From the NCBI GenBank assembly GCA_030550695.1, contig JAUQOX010000022.1:1-20241 (forward strand): DNA of 20,241 bases, given 5' to 3'. The translations under genes and the position numbers were made by a program. How positions within the stretch are numbered: position 1 is the stretch's first letter; every line of letters begins with the position of its first letter. Shown here in pieces: positions 1 through 7,731 of this stretch. Source of the stretch: Gemmatimonadota bacterium. GTDB taxonomy: Bacteria; Gemmatimonadota; Gemmatimonadetes; Longimicrobiales; Gaopeijiaceae. Below the pieces are notes generated by a model that worked only from the letters and a program-made list of their open reading frames with translations, made no database searches and was not told where the DNA came from.

Positions 1-1
1 C

Positions 2-1759
2 ATCCGCATCCTGGACTACGCCATCCAGGGCGTCACCAATTGTGCCGGCACCACCATCAACAGCATCGGGGTCCTGGCCCACGAGCTGGGGCACGCCTTC
101 GGCCTGCCGGACCTCTACAATACGGATGAGAACCAGAGCCACAGCGGGATCGGCAACTGGGGGCTCATGGGAACGGGCTCCTGGGGGTGCAACGGAGCCA
201 GCCCTGCCATGCCCTGTCACATGGAGGCTTGGAGCAAGGCCGTGCTGGGGTGGGTGGATGTGGAAACGTTGCCGCCGGGGATGGATCTGGGCGTCCTGAA
301 CCTGCCGCCGGTGGAAAGCACGGGGAAGGTCTTCCGCCTGGATTCAGGAGACGGCTCGGGGGAGTACCTCCTTCTGGAGAACCGGCAGCGATTGGGGTTC
401 GACGCCCGCCTCTACGCGCCGGGGCTTCTGGTCTGGCACATCGATCCGGTGACCCTCTCCGCCCGATGGCGGCAGAACCGGGTCAACGCCGACCCCAACC
501 GGATGGGGGTGTGGCTCCGTCAGGCCGACGGGCTCGACGAGCTTGGGGTGGGAGCCCGGGGCCGAGGTGATGCCGGGGATCCTTTTCCCGGTTCCACCGG
601 GAACCGGGTCTTCCATGCCGGATCCAACCCCGCCAGCTGGACCCACGGGGGAAAGGCCATGGGGATCACCCTCCTGGACATCGCCCAGGTGGGGTCGGAC
701 ATGCGGTTTCGGGCCCTCAGCCGTTATCAGACCCTCACCCTCCGGAGCGAGCCGGTGCAGGGCACGCCGGGCTTGGTGAGCGTGGACGGCGTTGCTCTCC
801 AGCCCCTGCAGGCGGTGGTGTTTTCGGCCCCCTTCCAGACCCACACCCTCGAAGCGGCGCCGGGAGAGCCCATGGGGCCTGGACGGCGGTGGGGTTTTCT
901 AGGGTGGTCGGACGGGGCTCCCCGGGTCCGGCAGTTCACCACGGGTCTACGGGATACCCTTCTGGTGGCCCGTTACGGGGGCAGGCAAGTCCGGATCGCG
1001 GTGAGCCTCTCTTCGCCCGCCCAGGGGATTCCGCCTGGGTCCGTGACCTTCAACCCCGGTGACGCGGAGGGTTGGGTGTCCGAGGGCGAGACCACGGCGG
1101 TCACGGCGGTGGCCCGGACGGGGTTCGCCTTCAGCCGGTGGACGGGAGATCTGGCCGGCAAGCCCAACCCCGCCGTGGTGCAGGCCAACGCCCCCATGAC
1201 CGCCGAGGCGGTCTTCGACCTCACCTTCAGCGTCGCCGCCAATCCCGAGCGGGTGGAGGTGCAGGGGGGGTTGCCCAACCTGGTGCGGCTCAAGGCGGAA
1301 AACGCCAACGAACCGGTGGCGTGGACCCTGGTCTCCGGCTCTCTTCCCTGGGGTCTCATCTTCCTCTCGGCGGGAACCCTGGAGGGAACTCCCCGGGAAG
1401 GGGGTGAGTACCCCCTTACCCTGCGGGCCCGGGATGCCATCGGCCTGGAGGGGACGGTGAGCCTGAGGCTGGCGGTGGTGGATCCCCGCATCCCGGCCAG
1501 AACCGCCGCCACCCCCTTCCTCCTTTCCGGGGATCCTCTGGACACACCGGTTCAAGCGTACCTGGACCGCACGGGGAACCGGAACGGAGTCTATGACCTG
1601 GGAGACCTGAGGGCGTTCCTCCTGCGAAACCCCAACCTGCCCGTGGCGGCGTCCCCGCCGGTTCCGGTGGAGGTCCGGTTTGCGCCCCTGGGCTCCAAGC
1701 CGGCACCCGGAGGCGAACCAAAGAAGGAAGAAGCGCCGGGGGAGGGAGGCGAGCGATGA
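2..1759 (+). CDS. Secreted M6-family metalloprotease, C-terminal part (5' end outside window)
   Basis: The reading frame is open from base 2, so the N-terminus lies upstream; 585 residues are visible. Residues 27-37 read HELGHAFGLPD, the metzincin-type zinc site of M6 (immune inhibitor A-like) peptidases, with His27, His31 and probably Asp37 as ligands and Glu28 as catalytic base. It is followed by MGTGSW and a W-x-K-x-x-LGW stretch typical of the family. After the protease come two beta repeats with FxxW motifs (about residues 241-405), a putative Ig domain (He_PIG style, LPxGL and GTP, about 424-493), a dockerin-like segment at 522-541 (LDRTGNRNGVYDLGDLRAFL) and a Pro/Glu-rich tail. Role: extracellular or surface protein degradation (family knowledge). 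The stop overlaps the next start as ATGA, so the two are probably co-translated. The family call is firm; substrate is unknown. Confidence 0.9.
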   Translation: MRILDYAIQGVTNCAGTTINSIGVLAHELGHAFGLPDLYNTDENQSHSGIGNWGLMGTGSWGCNGASPAMPCHMEAWSKAVLGWVDVETLPPGMDLGVLNLPPVESTGKVFRLDSGDGSGEYLLLENRQRLGFDARLYAPGLLVWHIDPVTLSARWRQNRVNADPNRMGVWLRQADGLDELGVGARGRGDAGDPFPGSTGNRVFHAGSNPASWTHGGKAMGITLLDIAQVGSDMRFRALSRYQTLTLRSEPVQGTPGLVSVDGVALQPLQAVVFSAPFQTHTLEAAPGEPMGPGRRWGFLGWSDGAPRVRQFTTGLRDTLLVARYGGRQVRIAVSLSSPAQGIPPGSVTFNPGDAEGWVSEGETTAVTAVARTGFAFSRWTGDLAGKPNPAVVQANAPMTAEAVFDLTFSVAANPERVEVQGGLPNLVRLKAENANEPVAWTLVSGSLPWGLIFLSAGTLEGTPREGGEYPLTLRARDAIGLEGTVSLRLAVVDPRIPARTAATPFLLSGDPLDTPVQAYLDRTGNRNGVYDLGDLRAFLLRNPNLPVAASPPVPVEVRFAPLGSKPAPGGEPKKEEAPGEGGER

Positions 1760-2163
1760 GCGGACGGGGAGGCTTCTGGACCTGGATACGGGTTGGGCTC
1801 CTGGTGGTCCTGGTCTTGGGGGTTGGGGGGTGCGACGCGGGGCCCAAGGGACCCGGAGAATTCCAGGCCACCCTTCAGAGCCCGGTGCCCGCCCTGGGCG
1901 CGGCCCTTCTGGAAGTGAAGGGGAAAGGAATCACCGGTTTCGCCCCCTCCGGCGGGGCCCAGGTCCTTTGGGCCCCCACCTCCACCCCGGACACCTACCG
2001 GGTTCTGGTGATCAGCCCCGCCCCCGGCACCCTCCGTTTCCAGGTGGCCGTCCAGGACCGGGGGGGACCCAAGCCCACGGCGACCGTCCTCAACGTGGCC
2101 ACGGGCGACAACCTTCCCGTTCCGGTGACGGACCAGTACCGGGTCGTCTTTTCGCGGCGCTGA
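1756..2163 (+). CDS. Small lipoprotein of unknown function, coupled to the M6 protease
   Basis: A 135-residue protein starting at an ATG that overlaps the protease stop codon by ATGA. Residues 1-26 form a lipoprotein signal: a short basic start, a hydrophobic run and the lipobox VGGC with Cys26 as the likely lipidated residue. Asp27 at position +2 would favour inner-membrane retention under the E. coli Lol rule, which may not hold here. The mature part of about 110 residues has alternating hydrophobic beta-strand patterns and no cysteines or enzymatic motifs, which suggests a single beta-sandwich domain. I do not recognise the family. Its tight coupling to a protease with a dockerin-like tail makes a partner or anchor role worth considering; this is inference. 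Confidence 0.8.
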   Translation: MSGRGGFWTWIRVGLLVVLVLGVGGCDAGPKGPGEFQATLQSPVPALGAALLEVKGKGITGFAPSGGAQVLWAPTSTPDTYRVLVISPAPGTLRFQVAVQDRGGPKPTATVLNVATGDNLPVPVTDQYRVVFSRR

Positions 2164-2235
2164 GGGGGACGGCCCCATCGGCGCAGGGCCCCGCACAGAT
2201 CCCCGCGGCAAGGGCCAGGGGCCCGGCCCGACATC

Positions 2236-2256
2236 CCTCAGCGGGGAGCCCTGAGG
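2236..2256 (+). terminator. Hairpin after the lipoprotein gene, possible terminator
   Basis: CCTCAG (2236-2241) and CTGAGG (2251-2256) are a perfect 6-bp inverted repeat around a 9-base loop, 73 bases after the lipoprotein stop. There is no T-run after it, so it is not a classical intrinsic terminator. A second hairpin follows at 2275-2290. Confidence 0.25.
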
Positions 2257-2274
2257 TCCGGCCCCGGGGGGGGG

Positions 2275-2290
2275 CGTCCCTTCCGGGACG
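2275..2290 (+). terminator. Second GC-rich hairpin, possible terminator
   Basis: CGTCCC and GGGACG form a perfect 6-bp stem around a TTCC loop. It lies in the gene-free stretch 2164-2440, in which I see no coding sequence or clear promoter. Without a T-tract its role in termination is uncertain. Confidence 0.3.
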
Positions 2291-2440
2291 GGCGGGCTCC
2301 CCTTGCTGCCCCCTCCAGGCACGTTCAGTTTACCAGGTCAACAAATGGTCCGGGGCCCTCGGCCTGGGGATGCGGACGAGGTCGCCCACGGAGAACTGGA
2401 AGACCCTCGTACGGCGACGAAAGGGTCGGGGGTACCGCCC

Positions 2441-3943
2441 ATGTCCACCCTAGAATCCGGGGCCGCGAGCCAGCGGACGGCCCGATTGGCGCAACCGAAA
2501 GGGAAGTCCGACCTCAAGCGCACTCTGCTCATTTTGCTGGGCATCGGTCTTTTTGCCCTGACGTACTTTCTGCCCCCCTTTCCGAACGCCGTGGATCCAC
2601 AAGGCAAGTTGTTCGAACTGGGCCGGCAGGGTCAGCTCTCCCTCGGCTTGTTTTTCCTGGCCGCCACCTGGTGGGTTTCCGAAGTGGTGCCCATCGGGAT
2701 CACCGCCATCACCATTGGCGTGGTGCAGGCCCTGTTTCTGATTCGGCCTGCTCGCGACGCCTTTACCGATTTCATGGACCCTTCCGTCTGGTTCATCTTC
2801 GGCTCGCTGATGATCGGAATGGTGTTTACCCGCACGGGCCTTACCCGCAGGTTGGCCTACAAGATGCTCTCGCTGGTGGGTGAGCGCACCAGCATGATCT
2901 ACCTGGGCTGCTATGCCATGACTGCCGGTCTGACCCTCATCATGGCCCATACCGCGGTGGCGGCCACCATCTACCCGCTTCTGGTGGCCGTGTACTCCTT
3001 GTACACCGATCGGAGCGAGCCGACCCGCTTCGGGAAGGGGCTCTTCATGGGGATGGCCTTCGTGGCAGGCGCCGGGAGCATCATCACCCTGCTGGGGGCG
3101 GCGCGGGGGGCGGTGGCCATCGGTTTCTTCGCACAGGCCACCGGCAGGAACATCGGTTTCTTCGAGCTGAGCTACTACATGTTCCCGGTGGGGGCCCTCA
3201 TGACGCTTCTCCTGTGGGGGTTCTTCATGCTGTGGTACCCCCCGGAACAGAAAGTCGTACCCGGGCTCCGGGATCGGGTGAACCGGCTCTATGAGGCCCT
3301 GGGCCCCATGCGGCGGGAAGAGATCCTGGCCCTGATCTTCGTATTCGGAGCCGTTCTGCTCCTCAGTCTTCGCTCCTTTGTGCCCCAGTTGGAAAAGGTG
3401 GACAAGAGTGCCATCATCCTCCTACCCACCATCCTCCTCTTCCTGTTTCGGGTGGTGAGCCTGGAGGACCTGGAGGCCACCTCGTGGAATATCGTGCTCT
3501 TGTTCGGGGGGGCCATGAGCATCGGCTATTGCCTTTGGCAGACGGGAGCCGCGGCTTGGCTGGCGGTGCATTGGCTTACCCTGTTCAAGGGAGCCCATTG
3601 GTTGATCTTCGTACTGGGGATTGCGACCTTCGTTTTGGTGATGACCAACTTCATCATGAACGTTGCCGCCATTGCCATTTCCATGCCGGTGGCGCTGGTC
3701 ATGGCCCCCTATCTCGGGGTGGCCCCGGAGGTGATCCTGTTCGCTTGCCTGGTCACCGCGGGAATGCCGTTCCTCCTCCTGGTGGGGGCGGCACCCAATG
3801 CCATCGCCTATGCCAGCGGACAGTTCAGCCCGCGGGAGTTCTTTCTGGCCGGCCTGCCGGCCAGCGGAATTCTCCTTGCCGTGCTCACGCTGTTCGTGTG
3901 GTTCGTCTGGCCTCTGATGGGGATGCCCGTCCGTCTGTCCTAG
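2441..3943 (+). CDS. DASS/SLC13-family membrane transporter (divergent)
   Basis: A 500-residue polytopic inner-membrane protein with about 11-12 hydrophobic segments. Family signs are SVWFIFGSLMIGMVFTRTGL in the N-terminal half, TNFIMNVAA at about residues 402-410, and GAAPNAIAYASG at about 449-460, matching the C-terminal SNT and PPN substrate/sodium sites of divalent anion:Na+ symporters. The equivalents in the N-terminal half are altered: AHT at 169-171 and AARG at 220-223. Such transporters move dicarboxylates, citrate or sulfate, but the substrate cannot be read here. The frame is open upstream (ATGs at 2303 and 2345). I chose 2441 because it gives a short polar N-terminus before the first membrane segment, but no strong ribosome binding site supports any start. 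The M28 peptidase gene begins 69 bases downstream and may share its transcript. Confidence 0.82.
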   Translation: MSTLESGAASQRTARLAQPKGKSDLKRTLLILLGIGLFALTYFLPPFPNAVDPQGKLFELGRQGQLSLGLFFLAATWWVSEVVPIGITAITIGVVQALFLIRPARDAFTDFMDPSVWFIFGSLMIGMVFTRTGLTRRLAYKMLSLVGERTSMIYLGCYAMTAGLTLIMAHTAVAATIYPLLVAVYSLYTDRSEPTRFGKGLFMGMAFVAGAGSIITLLGAARGAVAIGFFAQATGRNIGFFELSYYMFPVGALMTLLLWGFFMLWYPPEQKVVPGLRDRVNRLYEALGPMRREEILALIFVFGAVLLLSLRSFVPQLEKVDKSAIILLPTILLFLFRVVSLEDLEATSWNIVLLFGGAMSIGYCLWQTGAAAWLAVHWLTLFKGAHWLIFVLGIATFVLVMTNFIMNVAAIAISMPVALVMAPYLGVAPEVILFACLVTAGMPFLLLVGAAPNAIAYASGQFSPREFFLAGLPASGILLAVLTLFVWFVWPLMGMPVRLS

Positions 3944-4000
3944 AGGCCGCCCTTGGGGACTGCCGATGTCACCCTGTTGCGGGTGCCGCTTGATGCTGGA

Positions 4001-4006
4001 AAGGAG
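4001..4006 (+). promoter_or_regulatory. Ribosome binding site of the M28 peptidase
   Basis: AAGGAG, six bases before the ATG at 4013. It decides the start: an in-frame ATG at 3953 lacks a comparable site and would put 20 polar residues before the signal peptide. Confidence 0.7.
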
Positions 4007-4012
4007 CAAGAA

Positions 4013-6634
4013 ATGAGGTTCCTCCTCGTACGCATTCTGACCATGGCCTGTGGGCTGATGATGATTCCCTTCGAGGCTGTCCGGGGACAAGCTTCGGTGC
4101 AGGAGGCGTTCCTCGAGGCCTGGGCGGCCTGGAGGGAAGGAAGGTTCCTGTCCGCCCTCGAGCTGTTGGAGAACCTCCTGTCGGGCCCGGAGGGCGGCTC
4201 GCTCCGCAGGGAGATTGCCCTCCTGACGGGGGAGCTCCATCCCACCGAGGAGCTTTCTCCCGATGGAAGGGCGGTGCGGTGGTCTCCGGACGGCACCCTG
4301 TTGGCCTTCGAGAAAGGAACGGGAGCCGACGCCGTCACGCATGTGCTGCGTCTGACTTCTGACGGGGTAACGCCCGTCGGGGTGATGGAAGGGCAGGGAC
4401 TGGTGTTTTCCCCCGACGGGCGCCGTGTGGCCTGGGTGGGCATGGAGGACCGGGGGTCTTGGGAGGCCGCCCGCAGCCGGCTGTTGGCGGGGGTAGCGGC
4501 AGACGACCGGGCAGCCCTGGCCAGACTTCGGCCGGAGCTGGAGCGGCTGGAGGCGGAACACCAGCGGGTGAAGGTTCGGGATCTCGTGTCCGGAGAGGAG
4601 AGATCGTGGGTGGCCGGAGGTCTGAGGGTCCAGGGGATTCTGGCCCTCCCCCCCAGCGGGGAGGACCTGTACCTGTGGGCCACGCCTCTGGAGGGGGAAG
4701 GGGTAGCCGGCCTGTACCGGCTGCGGCGGGGGGAGCACCCGGTCCTGATCTCGCCTCCCTCCACACCGGTCTCCGATCCCTTCATGGCGGGGGATCGGGT
4801 GGTCTACGGCACCGGCAGGGGGACGTTTGCCGTGCAGGACCCCGTGGGGGAAGGGGTCCGGCAATACCGCGGCTGGAGCCCGGTGGCGTCCAGGGAGGGC
4901 CGGTGGCTGGCCTTCTTGGCCGAGGAGGGCTCGGAGGGAACGGTGAACCTGTTGGATCTGGGAACCCCCGGCGGAGAGCCCCAGGTGGTGGGCCGTTTCT
5001 CCATGCCGTTGTCCCGGTCCGGAAGCCGGGCCTGCCCCACCTGTCCGTCCTTGGGCGGTTTGGCGCTGTCTCCAGGAGGACGGAGGATCGCCGTGCAGGC
5101 CATGCCCCGGGAAGATTGGGAAATCTTCTTGTTGGAGATCCCCCCCCAACCCACCGGGGAAGGGGGGACACCCCTCCAGGTGACCAGGGAAATCCAGCAC
5201 GATCTCTACCCCCTTTTCCTGACCGAGGCAACCCTTCTGGCCATGAAGGGGGAAGCGCGCCACCGTCGGGCCCACCTTTACGATCTCCGAACCGGCCAGG
5301 TTCGGCACCTCTTCCATAACAACACGGTTCGAACCTTGGCCTTCGAGTACGAATGGGCTCCCAGCCCCGACGGTCGGAAACTCCTGGTGGTGGCGGACCG
5401 GGACGGCAACACCATCTCTCCCGAAAGGGGCGTGTACCTCGTCCACCTGGACCGGGAGGTGAGCCAGCAGGAGCTTCGGGTCCGCCTTGCCCGGCAGCGG
5501 GAGTCGGAGCGGAAGCTTCTGGCCGAGGCGGAGCGGGCCTACGGGCCGATTCGGGAAGAGGTCCGGGATCGGGTGGCCCGGATCTCCATCCCCCGGCTGT
5601 TCCGGTACCAGGAGGACCTCTTCCGCATGGGGTCCAAGAACATCACCCAGCCCGGGAACGCAAAGGCCATCGCCTACCTGGAGGAACGCCTCCGGGAGTT
5701 CGGCTACGAACCCGAGCTCCAGTGGTTCGAGACCCGGGGAGTTCGGACGGCCAACGTGATCGCCCGGCTCCCGGGCACGGTTTCGCCGGATGTGGTCTAC
5801 ACGGTGGGCACGCATTTCGACTCGGCCCCGGTGAGCCCCGGCGCCGACGACAACACTTCCGGAACCGTGGGGCTTCTGGAGATGGCCCGGGTGCTGGCGG
5901 GCCGTCCCCTGCCGGCTACGGTGGAGATCGTCTTCTTCACCGGTGAGGAGTCGGGTCTGCTGGGGAGCCGCGAATACGTGCGGCGGGCGTTTGCCGAAGG
6001 GAAGAAGATCGCCGGGGTCCTGAACAACGACATGGTGGGCTTTGCCGAAGATCACCGCCTGGACAACACCATCCGTTTTTCCAACAAGGGGATCCGGGAT
6101 CTTCAACATGGCGCGGCGCTGCTGTTTTCGGAGATGACCCTTTACGACGCGGAGTACTACCGGGGCACGGATGCGGCGGCCTTCTACGAGGCTTTCGGAG
6201 ACATCGTGGGAGGGATCGGATCCTATCCCATCCTGGCCAGTCCCCATTACCACCAAAGCCACGACGTGTTGGAGACCATCAATCACCGCTTGGTGGCGGA
6301 GGTGGCCCGGGTCACCACCGCGTCGGCCATGCTCCTGGCCTCTTCCCCCTCGCGCCTGACGGGCCTCGAGGCTCGGTGGGAGGACGGCAGGGTGGTGGTG
6401 CGGTGGAATCCGTCGCCTGAATCCGACGTGGTCTCCTACCGGGTGGCCTGGGGGCCCCAGGGGAATCCTTTCGAGCACACGACCCTGGTGAGGGAACCCC
6501 GGGCTGCCTTGGAACAGGTTCCCCCCGGGGGGGTGGTGTCGGTGCGGGCGGTGAACCGGAGGGGCCTGGAAGGCTGGGATTGGGCCCGGGTTCCGGTGGG
6601 GGGTCAGGGGAGCTGGCCCTCGCCGGAGGGCTGA
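4013..6634 (+). CDS. Secreted M28 zinc peptidase with N-terminal TolB-like beta-propeller
   Basis: An 873-residue protein with a hydrophobic signal peptide (about residues 1-25), a helical segment, then WD40-like/TolB-type propeller motifs (WSPDGTLLAF at about 90, FSPDGRRVAW at about 132, SPGGRRIAV at about 353, SPDGRKLLV at about 451). A charged helical insertion lies at about 153-190. The M28 aminopeptidase domain covers about 520-775 with every metal and catalytic position in place: His601 and Asp603 (HFD), Asp613 (ADDN), Glu645-Glu646 (GEE), Asp673 (NND) and His750. A fibronectin III-like domain ends the protein (about 782-862). It probably acts outside the cytoplasm in peptide breakdown; exo- versus endopeptidase preference is not visible. 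The propeller may screen substrates or bind partners (inference). ACPTC at 340-344 is a possible disulfide in the propeller. Length is well above a lone M28 domain because of the fused modules. Confidence 0.9.
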   Translation: MRFLLVRILTMACGLMMIPFEAVRGQASVQEAFLEAWAAWREGRFLSALELLENLLSGPEGGSLRREIALLTGELHPTEELSPDGRAVRWSPDGTLLAFEKGTGADAVTHVLRLTSDGVTPVGVMEGQGLVFSPDGRRVAWVGMEDRGSWEAARSRLLAGVAADDRAALARLRPELERLEAEHQRVKVRDLVSGEERSWVAGGLRVQGILALPPSGEDLYLWATPLEGEGVAGLYRLRRGEHPVLISPPSTPVSDPFMAGDRVVYGTGRGTFAVQDPVGEGVRQYRGWSPVASREGRWLAFLAEEGSEGTVNLLDLGTPGGEPQVVGRFSMPLSRSGSRACPTCPSLGGLALSPGGRRIAVQAMPREDWEIFLLEIPPQPTGEGGTPLQVTREIQHDLYPLFLTEATLLAMKGEARHRRAHLYDLRTGQVRHLFHNNTVRTLAFEYEWAPSPDGRKLLVVADRDGNTISPERGVYLVHLDREVSQQELRVRLARQRESERKLLAEAERAYGPIREEVRDRVARISIPRLFRYQEDLFRMGSKNITQPGNAKAIAYLEERLREFGYEPELQWFETRGVRTANVIARLPGTVSPDVVYTVGTHFDSAPVSPGADDNTSGTVGLLEMARVLAGRPLPATVEIVFFTGEESGLLGSREYVRRAFAEGKKIAGVLNNDMVGFAEDHRLDNTIRFSNKGIRDLQHGAALLFSEMTLYDAEYYRGTDAAAFYEAFGDIVGGIGSYPILASPHYHQSHDVLETINHRLVAEVARVTTASAMLLASSPSRLTGLEARWEDGRVVVRWNPSPESDVVSYRVAWGPQGNPFEHTTLVREPRAALEQVPPGGVVSVRAVNRRGLEGWDWARVPVGGQGSWPSPEG

Positions 6635-6694
6635 GGGGTCGGGGGGGGCGGGCTCGGTAACGAACCCTTCACGGATCGGCAACGGAGGCGCGAC

Positions 6695-6709
6695 GGTCCT
6701 TCGGGGACC
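6695..6709 (+). other. Short hairpin in the pstS upstream region
   Basis: GGTCC and GGACC form a 5-bp stem around TTCGG, 60 bases after the M28 stop and 64 bases before pstS. There is no T-run, so it could be a weak terminator of the M28 unit or a leader structure of the pst mRNA. No recognisable Pho box is visible in 6635-6773. Confidence 0.25.
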
Positions 6710-6761
6710 CTTGAAGACCCTGGTTCCGGGGCCGAGGATACAAGGCTGGAGCACTCTGCGC

Positions 6762-6767
6762 GGAGAG
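6762..6767 (+). promoter_or_regulatory. Ribosome binding site of pstS
   Basis: GGAGAG, six bases before the ATG at 6774. It supports this start over the in-frame TTG at 6711, which would place 21 non-signal residues first. Confidence 0.6.
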
Positions 6768-6773
6768 ACACCC

Positions 6774-7685
6774 ATGGGTCGTTCCAACCGGCGAGGGGCC
6801 CTCACCTTCTGCCTCCTCTTCTCCCTGTCCTGCGGGGCGGGCGATGGGCCCCGGGGCGGCCACCGTACGGTCATCCAGAACAAGGGCTCCGATACCCTGG
6901 TGAACGTAGCCCAGGCGTGGGCCGAAGCCTACGGCAAGGTGAATCCGTCGGTGGTGGTGTCGGTGGCCGGGGGAGGGTCGGGTACCGGCATCAGCGCTTT
7001 GATCAACGGCACCGTGGACATCGCCAACTCGTCGCGTCCCCTGAGCGACAGTGAGGCCGAGGCGGTGATCCAGGCCCGAGGGGTGCCGGCCCAGGCCTTC
7101 GTGGTGGGCTACGATGCCTTGGCCGTGTTCGTCCACCGGGACAACCCCTTGGAGGCCCTCACGATCCCCCAGATTGCCGAGATCTATGGGGAAGGGGGAT
7201 CCCTGGACCGCTGGGAACAGCTGGGCATCAGGGTTCCGGGATGCCCTTCGGGGAAGATCGTTCGGGTGAGCCGGCAGAACAATTCCGGCACCTACACCTA
7301 CTTTGCAGAAGCCGTCCTCCACAAGAACGACTACAAGCTGGGTTCCCTGGACCTCCATGGCTCCAAGGACGTGGTGGACCTGGTGAGCAAGACCCCCTGT
7401 GCCATCGGCTACAGCGGCCTGGCCTACGCCAGTACCGGCATCAAAATGCCCTGCGTGGCCCGTGAGGAAGGCGCCCCCTGCATCCAACCCACCATGGAAT
7501 CCGCCGTGGACGGGAGCTATCCTATAGCTCGGCCCCTCTTCATGTTCACGGCGGGGGAGCCGGAAGGCGCGGTGAAGGCATACCTGGACTGGATCCTGAG
7601 CGACGAAGGTCAGTGCATCCTCGTGGGGAAGGGCTACGCTCCGGTGCGGGCGGACCTCCCCTGCTTGGGTCCGGAGAAGCAGTAG
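6774..7685 (+). CDS. pstS: Phosphate ABC transporter substrate-binding protein
   Basis: A 303-residue periplasmic phosphate-binding protein, first gene of the Pst operon. The N-terminus is a signal peptide ending SLSC (Cys20), a somewhat non-canonical lipobox, so it is probably a lipoprotein. The family signature is clear: GSDTL at 38-42, SGTGI with the following DIANSSRP (about 69-89) and NNSGTYTYF (about 169-177), the loops that wrap phosphate in PstS. Six cysteines (157, 209, 227, 236, 281, 297) lie in the mature domain, unusual for PstS and perhaps forming disulfides. It delivers phosphate to PstC/PstA. The phoU gene follows after 46 bases that contain a hairpin, which may let pstS be expressed more than the rest. 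Confidence 0.93.
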   Translation: MGRSNRRGALTFCLLFSLSCGAGDGPRGGHRTVIQNKGSDTLVNVAQAWAEAYGKVNPSVVVSVAGGGSGTGISALINGTVDIANSSRPLSDSEAEAVIQARGVPAQAFVVGYDALAVFVHRDNPLEALTIPQIAEIYGEGGSLDRWEQLGIRVPGCPSGKIVRVSRQNNSGTYTYFAEAVLHKNDYKLGSLDLHGSKDVVDLVSKTPCAIGYSGLAYASTGIKMPCVAREEGAPCIQPTMESAVDGSYPIARPLFMFTAGEPEGAVKAYLDWILSDEGQCILVGKGYAPVRADLPCLGPEKQ

Positions 7686-7694
7686 GGGCCGTGG

Positions 7695-7722
7695 CCTTCC
7701 CTCTTCCGCCCTGGTGGGAAGG
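7695..7722 (+). promoter_or_regulatory. Inverted repeat covering the phoU ribosome binding site
   Basis: CCTTCCC (7695-7701) and GGGAAGG (7716-7722) are perfect 7-bp complements with a 14-base loop, placed between the pstS stop and the phoU start. The 3' arm contains the AAGG of the phoU Shine-Dalgarno. If formed in RNA it would lower phoU translation and could protect the pstS message from 3' decay. This is inference from base pairing. Confidence 0.45.
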
Positions 7723-7731
7723 ATGCTCTCG

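Noticed and set aside
42..299. An 85-codon frame at the window start.
   Set aside because: It is a shadow frame of the M6 protease, whose HELGH-containing frame is the coding one.
2320..2350. A sigma-70-like promoter in the less GC-rich patch before the DASS transporter.
   Set aside because: TTTACC and nearby AT bases do not give a convincing -35/-10 pair at proper spacing.
6635..6773. A Pho box upstream of pstS.
   Set aside because: No pair of spaced direct repeats resembling a PhoB/PhoP site could be recognised in this GC-rich spacer.
3422..6883. A 1153-codon open frame on the minus strand.
   Set aside because: It is antisense to the well-supported transporter and M28 genes, with composition typical of a GC shadow frame (Pro, Gly, Arg, His rich).
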